Below, in pieces: positions 54,702 to 64,000 of a DNA stretch of 64,000 nucleotides (within the stretch, counting starts at the first letter, position 1; each line of letters starts with the position of its first letter). The position numbers and the translations under genes were made by a program. The stretch covers positions 62,001 to 126,000 of the forward strand of contig NZ_JAJGAK010000001.1 of the NCBI RefSeq assembly GCF_020866925.1, written 5' to 3'. The notes under the pieces were generated by a model, which did no database searches, was not told the origin of the DNA, and saw only the letters and a program-made list of their open reading frames with translations. The DNA comes from Noviluteimonas lactosilytica (lineage in GTDB: Bacteria > Pseudomonadota > Gammaproteobacteria > Xanthomonadales > Xanthomonadaceae).

Positions 54702-54729
54702 GACCCGTCTCCCGGCTCATTCATGAGGT

Positions 54730-54748
54730 CGTTGCATCACAAGCAACG
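54730..54748. promoter_or_regulatory. Inverted repeat in the LysR-azoR intergenic region
   Basis: CGTTGC and GCAACG arms separated by 7 bp form a perfect interrupted dyad 29 bp upstream of the LysR start and 96 bp upstream of azoR. Size and placement fit an autoregulatory LysR-type binding site. Confidence 0.5.
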
Positions 54749-54843
54749 ATGCGTGGCATTGGACCACCTTTATCCCATTCCTGCAACGGCCTAAAGTCCT
54801 CCCCAACGCAGCAGCCCCGCTGCCGAGCATTGAGGACCGGACC

Positions 54844-55434
54844 ATGAAACTGCTCCACCTGGATACCAGCGCCCTGGGCGCCAACTCCGTCAGCCGCGAA
54901 CTGAGCGCAGCGATTGTCGCGCGCTGGCAGGCGGCCGTGCCGGGCCTGACCGTCGACTACCGCGATCTCGACGCCAATCCGCTCCCCCACCTCACCGGCG
55001 CCGAGCTGACCGGTGCGAACGCCGAGGCCAAGGCCGCCGGCGACGCCACCATGGATCAGTTCCTCGCCAGCGACGTCATCGTGATCGGCGCGCCGATGTA
55101 CAACTTCGGTATCCCCTCGACGCTCAAGGCGTGGATCGACCGCGTGGCGGTGGCCGGCAAGACGTTCCGTTACACCGAAGCCGGTCCCGAAGGCCTGGCG
55201 AAGGGCAAGAAGCTGATCGTGGCGAGCGCGCGTGGCGGCATCCATGGCCACGACGCCGACTTCCAGGAGAACTACCTGCGCTACGTGATGGGCTTCCTGG
55301 GTGTCACCGACGTCGAGTTCGTGCGTGCCGAAGGCATTGCGTACTCGCCGCAGCACCGCACCGACGCCATTGCCTCGGCGCATGCGTCGATCGGCGCCTC
55401 GAACGTCGAAGCGCGCGAACTCGAAGTCGCGTAA
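54844..55434 (+). CDS. azoR: FMN-dependent NADH-azoreductase
   Basis: 196 residues of flavodoxin fold. It has MKLLHLDTSALGANSVSRELSAAIV (FMN phosphate loop), VIGAPMYNFGIPSTLKAWIDRVAVAGKTFRYTEAGPEGL (azoreductase signature PMYNFxxPxxLKxWxDRV) and ASARGGIHGHDADFQENYLRYVMGFLG. It reduces azo bonds and quinones using NADH. The start has GAGGACCGGACC upstream and agrees with the family N-terminus. Confidence 0.95.
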   Translation: MKLLHLDTSALGANSVSRELSAAIVARWQAAVPGLTVDYRDLDANPLPHLTGAELTGANAEAKAAGDATMDQFLASDVIVIGAPMYNFGIPSTLKAWIDRVAVAGKTFRYTEAGPEGLAKGKKLIVASARGGIHGHDADFQENYLRYVMGFLGVTDVEFVRAEGIAYSPQHRTDAIASAHASIGASNVEARELEVA

Positions 55435-55452
55435 GCGCGTCCGTCGAAGCGA

Positions 55453-56772
<1,320 letters not shown>

Positions 56773-56836
56773 TTATGGCCTCCACGGGCGCTTCGTGCCG
56801 ACCGGCAGTTGGGATCGCGCGTGACAGAATCGGGTC

Positions 56837-57445
56837 ATGACGAGTTCGACCGCTGCCCTCACCCGCTGGATTCCATCGCACCGCGGGCTCATCGCCATCG
56901 GCGCCGCCTTCCTCGCGGGGCTCCTGTTGTTCCTCATCGTGTGGTCCGGCCAGCGCGGCGCCTCGCCCGCACCGGTCCGCGCGACCGCCGACGCACCCGG
57001 CTTCACACCGCTGCCCGCCCCCATGCCCCGCGACGCCGATGGCGCGAGCGGCATGGAGGAACCGGACGAACAGGCGCTCGCCGACCAGCCGCGCCTCGAA
57101 GAAGCCCCGCGCCCCGCGGCCGCACCTGCGGCACCCACCGCGCCGACCCCGTCGCGCGCACCGAACGCGATCGCCGAAGCTTCATCGCCGACACCGATCT
57201 CCTCGCCAGCCCCGCGTTACCCGCAACGCGCATTGCGCCGTCGCGAAACGGGCACGGTGCGCGTGCAGGTGGAAGTCGGCGCCGACGGCGTTCCGACCGA
57301 CGTCAGCGTCGCCGCGAGCAGCAATTCGCGCGACCTCGACCGCGCCGCGCTCGACGCCGTCCGCAAGTGGCGCTTCGCGCCTGCGATTCGCGACGGGCAG
57401 GCGGTTGCGGGCACTGTCGTCGTGCCGATCGAGTTCCGCCTGTAA
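56837..57445 (+). CDS. TonB-family energy transducer-like protein
   Basis: 202 residues: one N-terminal membrane helix (IAIGAAFLAGLLLFLIVWSG, about 20-40), a Pro/Ala-rich periplasmic linker (about 45-125), and a C-terminal TonB domain (PRYPQRALRRRETGTVRVQVEVGADGVPTDVSV, ALDAVRKWRFAPAIRDGQAV, VVVPIEFRL). It lacks ExbB/ExbD neighbours and the linker is short, so it may be a TonB-like protein with another role. A REP-type palindrome follows 33 bp downstream. Confidence 0.87.
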   Translation: MTSSTAALTRWIPSHRGLIAIGAAFLAGLLLFLIVWSGQRGASPAPVRATADAPGFTPLPAPMPRDADGASGMEEPDEQALADQPRLEEAPRPAAAPAAPTAPTPSRAPNAIAEASSPTPISSPAPRYPQRALRRRETGTVRVQVEVGADGVPTDVSVAASSNSRDLDRAALDAVRKWRFAPAIRDGQAVAGTVVVPIEFRL

Positions 57446-57477
57446 GCGACGAAGCGTAGGGTTGCGTCGGCCTCGGC

Positions 57478-57531
57478 AAAACAGGGGTCAGAGCACCATT
57501 TCCGTGGAAATGGTGCTCTGACCCCTGTTTT
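57478..57531. repeat. REP-type palindrome, second copy
   Basis: A 54-bp palindrome with 26-bp perfect arms (aaaacaggggtcagagcacc + atttcc) around GT. The arm is identical to that of the element at 29876-29930 except its innermost base. It lies between the convergent TonB-like and aroA genes and could serve as a bidirectional terminator, since each strand ends the stem with TTTT. Confidence 0.88.
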
Positions 57532-57649
57532 GCGCACGGGCCTTGCCTGGCCATTGATGGCGCTTGGCAGGACCGGCGGGGGTACATGCGCATGCACGCG
57601 CCGAGCCGCCGTTCAAACACTCGCGGCCTCCATTCCTCCAACCCGACCC

Positions 57650-58963
57650 TCAGGCGTCGCGCAACCCAAACCCTGCCGCACGCGCAAGTCGATCGAAGCC
57701 AGGGAATGAAGTGGCGACGTTCGCGACGTCGCCGATGCGCACGACGTCCTCGCACACCTGGCCTGCGATCGCGAACGCCATCGCGACGCGATGATCGCCC
57801 TGCGAGGCGATGCTGCCGCCACGCAACGGCCCGCCGTGGATAGTTGCGCCGTCGGGGGTTTCGTCGACGACGACGCCGAGTGCGCGCAGCCCCGCGGACA
57901 TCGTCGCGATGCGGTCGGATTCCTTGACGCGCAACTCCGCCGCGCCGCGCACCGTCGTCGTGCCCGACGCGCAGGCGGCCGCGATGAACAACGCGGGGAA
58001 CTCGTCGATCATGTCGGGCACCGCATCCACGGGCACGTCGATGCCGCGCAGCGGTGCGTGGCGCACGTGGAGGTCGGCGACGGCTTCGCCGCCTTCCTCG
58101 CCGAGCCCTTCGATGTCGATGTGCGCGCCCATCGCCCGCAGCACGCGCAGCAGGCCGGTGCGGCGCGGGTTCATGCCGACGCGGCGCAGCACGATGTCCG
58201 ATCCCGGCACGAGCGTCGCCGCGACGAGGAAGAAGGCGGCCGCCGAGAAGTCCGCCGGCACCGACACCTGCGTCGCGCGCAGGCGATGCCCGCCCGACAA
58301 CTTCGCGACCCCCGGCGAGAAATCGATCGGCCAGCCGAACGCGCGCAGCATGCGTTCGGTGTAATCGCGCGTCGGGTGCGGTTCGCGTACTTCGGTTTCG
58401 CCCTGGGCCTGCAACCCTGCGAGCAACACCGCCGACTTCACCTGCGCGCTCGCGATCTCCGACGAATACGCGATCCCGCGCAGCGCCTGGCCGCCCGCGA
58501 TGCGCAGCGGCGGGAACCCGTCGTGCGACGCGATCGACGCGCCCATGCGCACGAGCGGATCGAGCACGCGCCGCATCGGCCTGCGCGTGAGCGACGCATC
58601 GCCGACCAGCACGCTGTCGAACGGTTGTCCCGCGAGCAGCCCCGCGAGCAGGCGCATGCCGGTGCCCGCGTTGCCGCAATCGAGTTGGTGCTGCGCGGCC
58701 TGCAGGCCGTCGAGCCCGACGCCATGCACGACGCGCGTGCGCGACTCGGGCGTTTCGATGCGCACGCCCAGGCGTTCGAAGATCGCCGCCGTCGCCAGCG
58801 TGTCCTCGCCTTCGAGGAAGCCTTCGATGCGCGACGTGCCGTCGGCCACCGCCGCGAGCATGATCGCGCGATGCGACACCGACTTGTCGCCGGGCGCATG
58901 GATGTCGCCATGCAGCGGCCCGCCGGGCGATGCGACCCAATCCTCGCGCAGCGCGACGCTCAT
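57650..58963 (-). CDS. aroA: 3-phosphoshikimate 1-carboxyvinyltransferase (EPSP synthase)
   Basis: 437 residues. It transfers enolpyruvyl from PEP to shikimate-3-phosphate. Visible signatures: GDKSVSHRAIMLAAVADG (N-terminal Lys), LDCGNAGTGMRLLAGLLAG (NAGTxxR), RPMRRVLDPLVRMGA, and RVKESDRIATMSAGLRALG. ATG 58963 overlaps the hisC stop (ATGA). Last gene of serC-pheA-hisC-aroA. About 118 bp between its stop and the REP element show no other feature. Confidence 0.97.
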   Translation of the reverse strand: MSVALREDWVASPGGPLHGDIHAPGDKSVSHRAIMLAAVADGTSRIEGFLEGEDTLATAAIFERLGVRIETPESRTRVVHGVGLDGLQAAQHQLDCGNAGTGMRLLAGLLAGQPFDSVLVGDASLTRRPMRRVLDPLVRMGASIASHDGFPPLRIAGGQALRGIAYSSEIASAQVKSAVLLAGLQAQGETEVREPHPTRDYTERMLRAFGWPIDFSPGVAKLSGGHRLRATQVSVPADFSAAAFFLVAATLVPGSDIVLRRVGMNPRRTGLLRVLRAMGAHIDIEGLGEEGGEAVADLHVRHAPLRGIDVPVDAVPDMIDEFPALFIAAACASGTTTVRGAAELRVKESDRIATMSAGLRALGVVVDETPDGATIHGGPLRGGSIASQGDHRVAMAFAIAGQVCEDVVRIGDVANVATSFPGFDRLARAAGFGLRDA

Positions 58964-60060
58964 CCGATCTCGTCCAGCACGGTCAGCAGGCGGCGGTTTT
59001 CGTCGCGATCGCCGACGGTGATGCGCAGGCACCCGGGCAGGCCGTAGCCGCCCATCGGGCGCGGGACGACGCCGCGTTCGAGCAGCGCGGCCTCGATGGC
59101 CTGCGTGCGATCGCCGAATTCGACCAGCAGGAAGTTCGTCTGCGAGGGATGCACGAACCAGCCGCGCGACGCGAGCGCATCGGCCAGCGCCGCGCGTTCC
59201 TCGGCGTTGCGCGCCAGCCCCCATTGAAGATGTTCGACATCGCCGAGCGCCGCTTCCGCGGCGGCCAGGCCCATGCAGTTGACGTTGAAACTCTCGCGCA
59301 CGCGTTCGACCACTGCGATCAACCCCGGATCGGCGACGGCAAAGCCGACACGCAATCCTGCCAGCGCGTACGCCTTGCTGAAGGTGCGCGCGATCACGAG
59401 GTTGGGATGCGACGGCAACAACGACAGCGCCGTCGCGCCGCCTTCGACGAACTCGGCGTACGCCTCGTCGACCACGACGACGACGTCGCGCGGCACGCGC
59501 TGCAGGAACGCGTCGAGCGCGTCGCTGCCGAACCACGTGCCGGTCGGATTGTTCGGATTGGCGAGGTACACCAGCTTGGTACGCGGCCCGATCGACGCGG
59601 CCAGCGCATCGAGGTCGTGCCCGCGCGGCATCGACGATGCGCGCGACAACGCCGGGGCGGCGCGCAACGTCGCACCCACGGCCTGCGTCGCGATCGCATA
59701 GACGGCGAACCCGTATTGCGATGCGACCACCTCGTCGCCCGGCTCCGCGAACACCTGCGCGAACTGCATCAGCAACTCGTGCGACCCGTTGCCTAGGATG
59801 ATCTGCGCCACGTCGACGCCGTGCTTCGCCGCAAGCGCACGCTTGAGGTCGCCACCGAGCGGATCGGGGTAACGATGCATCGCATGCAACTGGTCGAGCA
59901 CCGCCGCGCGCGCCGCCGGGGATGCGCCCCACGGATTTTCGTTGGATCCGAGTTCGACCAGCGAAGGCCCGACGCGACGCCGCCACGCCACGAGATCGTG
60001 GCCCGGGTCGTACGCACGCAAGGCCTGGATCGCGGGGACCGCCAGGCGCTCGAAGCTCAC
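58960..60060 (-). CDS. hisC: Histidinol-phosphate aminotransferase
   Basis: 366 residues of fold-type I PLP aminotransferase: LGSNENPWGASP, ILGNGSHELLMQF, YLANPNNPTGTW, VVVDEAYAEF, and ARTFSKAYALAGLRVGFAV with the PLP Lys. It has HisC family features; placed between pheA and aroA it may also act on aromatic 2-oxo acids, as many HisC2-type enzymes do. The start is GTG at 60060, overlapping the pheA stop (GTGA). The open frame upstream overlaps pheA and is not family-like. Confidence 0.93.
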   Translation of the reverse strand: MSFERLAVPAIQALRAYDPGHDLVAWRRRVGPSLVELGSNENPWGASPAARAAVLDQLHAMHRYPDPLGGDLKRALAAKHGVDVAQIILGNGSHELLMQFAQVFAEPGDEVVASQYGFAVYAIATQAVGATLRAAPALSRASSMPRGHDLDALAASIGPRTKLVYLANPNNPTGTWFGSDALDAFLQRVPRDVVVVVDEAYAEFVEGGATALSLLPSHPNLVIARTFSKAYALAGLRVGFAVADPGLIAVVERVRESFNVNCMGLAAAEAALGDVEHLQWGLARNAEERAALADALASRGWFVHPSQTNFLLVEFGDRTQAIEAALLERGVVPRPMGGYGLPGCLRITVGDRDENRRLLTVLDEIG

Positions 60061-61217
60061 GGCACCGCCACCGGGTACGAGCCGAGCACGGTCACGTTCT
60101 CCGCGAAGTCCTCCAGGTCCGAGACGACGTCGCGCAGCGGCGCGTCGTCGATGTGCCCGCCCACGTCGATGAAGAACGCGTACTGCCACAGGCCCGTATG
60201 CGCGGGCCGCGACTCGATGCGATTCATGCTGACGCCGCGGCGCGCGAGCGGTTCGAGCACGCGGAACAACGCGCCGGGCTGGTCGCGCACGAACACCATC
60301 AGCGAGGTGCGGTCGTTGCCCGACGGCGGGAACACGTTGCGGCCGATCACGAGGAAGCGCGTCGTGTTGTCGGGGCGATCCTCGATCGGACCGGCGACGA
60401 TGCGCAGGCCGTAGACGTGCGCGGCGTTCTCGCCCGCGATCGCGGCCGCATCGTCGGCGTTGCGTGCACGGCGCGCGGCTTCGGCGTTGCTCGACACCGC
60501 GATCTTTTCCGACTTCGGCAGATGCTGGCGCAACCACGACTTGCACTGCGCGAGCGACAGACCGTGCGAATACACGCGTTCGATGTCTTCGATATGGCCC
60601 GTGCGCGACAGCAGGTACTGGTGCACGCGCAGCTCCACTTCGCCGCAGATCTTCAGCGGCGAGGAGAGGAACAGGTCGAGCGTCGACTGGATCGTGCCCT
60701 GCCCCGAGTTCTCCACCGGCACCACGCCGAAATCGGCGTGGCCCGCGGCGACTTCGTCGAACACTTCCTCGACGCTCGCCAGCGGCAGGCCTTTCGCCGA
60801 ATGGCCGAAGTGCTTCTGCACCGCCTGCTGCGAGAACGTGCCTTCCGGCCCGAGGTAGCCGATCTTCAACGGCTCCTGCTGCGCCAGGCACGCTGACATG
60901 ATTTCGCGGAACAGCCGCACCAGCACGTCGTCGGCGAGCGGCCCTTCGTTGCGATCCACGACGCGGCGCAACACCTGCGCCTCGCGTTCGGGCCGGTAGT
61001 AGTCGACCGCGGCGGCGAGCTTGCCCTTCGCCTTGCCGACCTGCCGCGCGAACTCCGCGCGTTCGGCGATCAGCGCCTGGATCTGGTGGTCGATGCCATC
61101 GATCTGCGCGCGCACGGCGAGCAGATCGGGCTTGACCTCGGGCGCTGCGACGGGCGCCGGCTTGGCGCGCGTCGCCACCTTCTTCGCCTTCTTCGCGGCC
61201 TTCTTGCGCTCAGCCAT
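60057..61217 (-). CDS. pheA: Bifunctional chorismate mutase/prephenate dehydratase (P-protein)
   Basis: 386 residues. After a Lys/Ala-rich extension ([19 protein letters not shown]), the chorismate mutase domain occupies about 28-115 ([22 protein letters not shown]). Prephenate dehydratase follows at about 118-295 ([58 protein letters not shown]), then a regulatory ACT domain ([26 protein letters not shown]). It makes phenylpyruvate for phenylalanine synthesis. Overlaps the serC stop by 8 nt. Confidence 0.96.
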   Translation of the reverse strand: MAERKKAAKKAKKVATRAKPAPVAAPEVKPDLLAVRAQIDGIDHQIQALIAERAEFARQVGKAKGKLAAAVDYYRPEREAQVLRRVVDRNEGPLADDVLVRLFREIMSACLAQQEPLKIGYLGPEGTFSQQAVQKHFGHSAKGLPLASVEEVFDEVAAGHADFGVVPVENSGQGTIQSTLDLFLSSPLKICGEVELRVHQYLLSRTGHIEDIERVYSHGLSLAQCKSWLRQHLPKSEKIAVSSNAEAARRARNADDAAAIAGENAAHVYGLRIVAGPIEDRPDNTTRFLVIGRNVFPPSGNDRTSLMVFVRDQPGALFRVLEPLARRGVSMNRIESRPAHTGLWQYAFFIDVGGHIDDAPLRDVVSDLEDFAENVTVLGSYPVAVP

Positions 61218-62295
61218 GTCGCTTCCTGAAGTCGTCCATGAAGGCCACCAGCGCCTGCACGCCTTCTTCCGGCATCGCGTTGTAGATCGACGCACGCATG
61301 CCGCCAACCACGCGATGGCCCTTCAGCGCGATCAGACCCGCCGCCTTCGATTCGGACAGGAACGCCTTCTCCAGCGCTTCGTCGTGCAGGAAGAACGGCA
61401 CGTTCATGCGCGAACGCACGGCGGGGTCGATGTCGTTGCGATAGAAGCCGCCGGAGTCGTCGATCGCGCCGTACAGCAGCGCGGCCTTGCGCGCGTTGCG
61501 CTTCGCAAACTCTTCGACGCCGCCTTCGTCCAGCATCCACTGCACGGTCAGGCCGAGCATGTACCAGTTCCAGGTCGGCGGCGTGTTGAGCATCGACTCC
61601 GCCTTGAGCTGCGAGCGGTAGTCGAAGATGTCGGCACGCGGCTGGCCGTCGCGTTCGAGCAGGTCGCGGCGCACGATCACCACGCTGATGCCCACGGGGC
61701 CGAGGTTCTTCTGCGCGCCGGCGTAGAGGATCCCGAACTTCGACACGTCGAGCGGCTCGCTCGCGATCGAGGAACTGAAGTCGGCGACCAGCGGCACGTC
61801 GCCGACATCGGGAATGTCGCGGAACTCGCTGCCGTGGATGGTTTCGTTGGCGGTGATGTGGACGTAGGCCGCATCGCTCGCGAGCTGCCACGTGTCGCGC
61901 GCAGGAATCGTGCGATAGCGATCGGCTTCGCTCGACGCCGCCACGTGCGTGGCGACATACGGAGCGGCCTGCTTCATCGCCGTCTTGCCCCAGTGGCCGC
62001 TGATCACGTAGTCGGCCGGTTGCCCGGGCGCGGCGAAGTTCAGCGGGATCAGCGCCTGTTGCGTCGTCGCGCCGCCCTGGGTGAACAGCACCGCGTAGTC
62101 GTCGGGGATCGACAGCAGCTTGCGCAGCGCGGACTCCGCGGCGGCCGCGACTTCCATGAACTCCGGCCCGCGATGGCTGATCTCGACGATCGACGCACCG
62201 GCGTCGCGCCATTCCAGCATTTCCGACTGCGCGCGGCGCAGCACCGGTTCGGGGAGCGTGGCGGGACCGGCACTGAAGTTCCAGGCGCGTGGCAT
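61210..62295 (-). CDS. serC: Phosphoserine aminotransferase
   Basis: 361 residues of class V PLP aminotransferase: [83 protein letters not shown] (PLP Lys near 197), SLL-equivalent [13 protein letters not shown] and [19 protein letters not shown]. It makes phosphoserine and also serves pyridoxine synthesis. First gene of the serC-pheA-hisC-aroA operon and divergent from msrP. Confidence 0.97.
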   Translation of the reverse strand: MPRAWNFSAGPATLPEPVLRRAQSEMLEWRDAGASIVEISHRGPEFMEVAAAAESALRKLLSIPDDYAVLFTQGGATTQQALIPLNFAAPGQPADYVISGHWGKTAMKQAAPYVATHVAASSEADRYRTIPARDTWQLASDAAYVHITANETIHGSEFRDIPDVGDVPLVADFSSSIASEPLDVSKFGILYAGAQKNLGPVGISVVIVRRDLLERDGQPRADIFDYRSQLKAESMLNTPPTWNWYMLGLTVQWMLDEGGVEEFAKRNARKAALLYGAIDDSGGFYRNDIDPAVRSRMNVPFFLHDEALEKAFLSESKAAGLIALKGHRVVGGMRASIYNAMPEEGVQALVAFMDDFRKRHG

Positions 62296-62425
62296 CGTGT
62301 ATGGATCGCTAACGTGGGGTGGTCCCGCAGTATGCAATACCGAAATTAGTGCCGACACTCGGCCATCGCATCCGCTCGACGCTTTCAGGCGTAACTGTCG
62401 GACAGTCGAGGAGAACACCACCACC

Positions 62426-63397
62426 ATGTCCCTGCGCGACGCCCTCCGGATTCCCCTGCGCGAAGTCACCGACGAAGCGGTGTACGCCGATCGCCGCCGC
62501 TTGCTCGCCGCCCTCGCCGCCTCGCCGGCGCTCACGCTCGCCGGTTGCACCGAAGCCGCGCCACCGCCGCCGCCCGCGAAGACCGTCATCACCCCCGAAC
62601 AGGCGAAGGCGGGCTTCCGCACGGACGAGGAACTCACCCGTTACGAAGACGTCACGAGCTACAACAACTTCTACGAGTTCGGCAGCGGCAAGGCCGACCC
62701 GTCGCGGGCGCGCAAGACGCTGCGGACGAGTCCGTGGCACGTGCTCGTCGGCGGCGAATGCGCGAAGCCCGGCCGGTTGTCGCTCGACGATCTGCTGAAG
62801 GGCATCAAGCCCGAGGAACGCATCTACCGCCTGCGCTGCGTGGAAGGCTGGTCGATGGTGATCCCGTGGCTCGGCGTGCCGCTGTCCTCCGTGCTCAAGC
62901 GCTTCGAGCCGACGTCGAAGGCGAAGTACGTCGCCTTCGTCTCGCTCGGCGATCCGGCGCAGATGCCGGGCATCCGCGTGCCGATCCTCGATTGGCCGTA
63001 TCGCGAAGGCCTGCGCATCGACGAGGCCATGCATCCCCTCGCCTTCCTCGCGACCGGCCTGTACGGCAAGCCGCTGCCGCAGCAGAACGGCGCGCCGCTG
63101 CGGCTGCTCGTGCCGTGGAAGTACGGCTTCAAGGGCATCAAGTCGATCGTGCGCATCGAGTTCGTCGAGAAGATGCCGGAGACCGCGTGGCACGCTTCGC
63201 AGCCGGAGGAATACGGGTTCTTCTCCAACGTCAATCCGGATGTCGACCATCCGCGCTGGAGCCAGGCGAGCGAACGCCGCATCTCCGGCACCGCGAGCAA
63301 GCTGTTCGCCGACCGCATCCCGACGCGGCCGTTCAACGGCTACGGGCCGCAGGTCGCGTCGCTCTACGCGGGCATGGATCTGCGCAAGTGGTTCTGA
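62426..63397 (+). CDS. msrP: Protein-methionine-sulfoxide reductase catalytic subunit MsrP
   Basis: 323 residues of molybdopterin-dependent periplasmic enzyme that repairs oxidised methionines. The sulfite-oxidase fold shows [20 protein letters not shown] (molybdenum Cys), [51 protein letters not shown] and [12 protein letters not shown]. The Tat-type signal [14 protein letters not shown] is followed by LTLAGC, a possible lipobox at Cys 41. The start has a GAGGAG ribosome site. msrQ follows after 5 nt. Confidence 0.96.
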   Translation: MSLRDALRIPLREVTDEAVYADRRRLLAALAASPALTLAGCTEAAPPPPPAKTVITPEQAKAGFRTDEELTRYEDVTSYNNFYEFGSGKADPSRARKTLRTSPWHVLVGGECAKPGRLSLDDLLKGIKPEERIYRLRCVEGWSMVIPWLGVPLSSVLKRFEPTSKAKYVAFVSLGDPAQMPGIRVPILDWPYREGLRIDEAMHPLAFLATGLYGKPLPQQNGAPLRLLVPWKYGFKGIKSIVRIEFVEKMPETAWHASQPEEYGFFSNVNPDVDHPRWSQASERRISGTASKLFADRIPTRPFNGYGPQVASLYAGMDLRKWF

Positions 63398-63402
63398 ACC
63401 GC

Positions 63403-64000
63403 GTGGCCATCGCCAAGGGGATCGTGCATGCGCTCGCACTCGTCCCCGCCGCCTGGATCGGCTGGAAGATCCGCGAAGTCGCGCAGACCGGCAGCGGCCT
63501 CGGCGCGGATCCGGTCGCGGAGATCGAACACTTCCTCGGCCTGTGGGCGCTGCGCTTTTTGATGATCGCGCTGGCGATCACGCCGCTGCGGCAACTCACC
63601 GGGCAATCGGTGCTGGTGCGTTTCCGGCGCATGCTCGGGTTGTATGCGTTCTTTTACGCGTGCCTGCACTTCTCGGCGTTCCTCGTGCTCGACCTGCGCG
63701 GCTACTGGACGCAGATCTTCGAGGAGATCGTGAAGCGGCCCTACATCACCGTCGGCTTCGCGGCGTGGCTGCTGCTGGTGCCGCTCGCGATCACGTCGAC
63801 GAAGGGCTGGATCAAGCGCCTGGGCCGCAACTGGGTGCGCCTTCACAAGCTCGTCTATGCGGTCGGCGTGCTCGCCGTGCTGCATTTCTGGTGGCTGGTG
63901 AAGTCCGACATCCGCGAGCCCGCGCTGTATGCGGGGATCCTCGCGGTGTTGCTCGGGTGGCGACTGTGGAAGTACGTCGCCGGGCGGCGGCGCAACGCGG
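63403..64000 (+). CDS. msrQ: MsrQ haem-binding membrane subunit (cut by window edge)
   Basis: The visible 199 residues (MAIAKGIVHALALVPAAWIGW...) are a ferric-reductase-like membrane protein with about six helices. Haem-ligand histidines are likely in ACLHFSAF and VRLHKLVYAVGVLAVLHFWW. MsrQ passes electrons from the quinone pool or flavin reductase to MsrP. GTG 63403 is the only good start after the msrP stop. The frame remains open at the window end; only a short C-terminus should be missing. Confidence 0.93.
   Translation, partial: MAIAKGIVHALALVPAAWIGWKIREVAQTGSGLGADPVAEIEHFLGLWALRFLMIALAITPLRQLTGQSVLVRFRRMLGLYAFFYACLHFSAFLVLDLRGYWTQIFEEIVKRPYITVGFAAWLLLVPLAITSTKGWIKRLGRNWVRLHKLVYAVGVLAVLHFWWLVKSDIREPALYAGILAVLLGWRLWKYVAGRRRNA

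Overview
The window is a 64 kb piece of a GC-rich gammaproteobacterial chromosome. The serC-pheA-hisC-aroA order, an RNase E with a long Gln/Arg-rich tail, GGGAATR heptad repeats and 'ggggtcagagcacc' REP-type palindromes all suggest Xanthomonadaceae, most likely Lysobacter or a close relative (inferred from gene order and sequence style, not from a search). Genes are densely packed, and ATGA/GTGA stop-start overlaps show many translationally coupled operons. No prophage, insertion sequence or CRISPR array was seen.

Layout. 0-5.5 kb holds housekeeping genes: nfuA (cut by the edge), phhB, and rluC divergent from rne across a 438-nt leader. 5.5-9.7 kb holds a NarL-type regulator, a CPBP protease, dodecin, an unknown membrane protein and an exported HAD phosphatase. 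9.7-22.4 kb is an envelope/stress block. It contains an Asn-rich exported protein, DUF2092, two YidH-type (DUF202) proteins, DUF1622, a formylglycine-generating enzyme with both active-site cysteines, a DUF4136 lipoprotein, two response regulators, a sensor kinase, two outer-membrane 'MetA-phenol/SphA-type' proteins, aquaporin Z and a DUF1704 metallopeptidase-like protein. Four copies of a CAGTA-N4-TACTG-like dyad lie 60-85 bp upstream of genes in this block, so it may be one undescribed two-component regulon.

22.4-28.4 kb is a copper-resistance operon: multicopper oxidase CopA, CopB, a copper P1B-ATPase and a DUF411 protein. It is divergent from cueR and has a 19-bp-spacer CueR promoter. 28.5-36.1 kb holds an acetylpolyamine-amidohydrolase/HDAC homologue, an FMN reductase, a stand-alone CheB and a very large CheB-CheR-PAS-HWE kinase. 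The last two are each broken by a frameshift. 36-44 kb holds an MBL-fold hydrolase, a LysR/MFS pair, an NmrA-like protein, an esterase and an OmpR/EnvZ-type pair that abuts a remnant of a carboxyl-terminal protease gene.

44.6-49.7 kb is the most interesting locus. Two Ohr peroxidases bracket an HvfA/B/C-like (bufferin-type) RiPP metallophore cluster, a DoxX protein, a thioredoxin-like protein and a CcdA-like protein. The HvfA-like precursor carries two EGKCGEG[KQ]CG repeats fused to two EF-hand loops. Two near-identical 38-nt promoter-like boxes precede the two halves of the cluster. 49.7-57.5 kb holds a nitronate monooxygenase, an amidase, tRNA-Ser(UGA), a QueC-like PP-loop protein of unknown function, LysR/azoR, serS and a TonB-like protein. 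57.6-64 kb holds the aromatic/serine biosynthesis operon serC-pheA-hisC-aroA and the divergent msrP-msrQ methionine sulfoxide reductase (msrQ cut by the edge).
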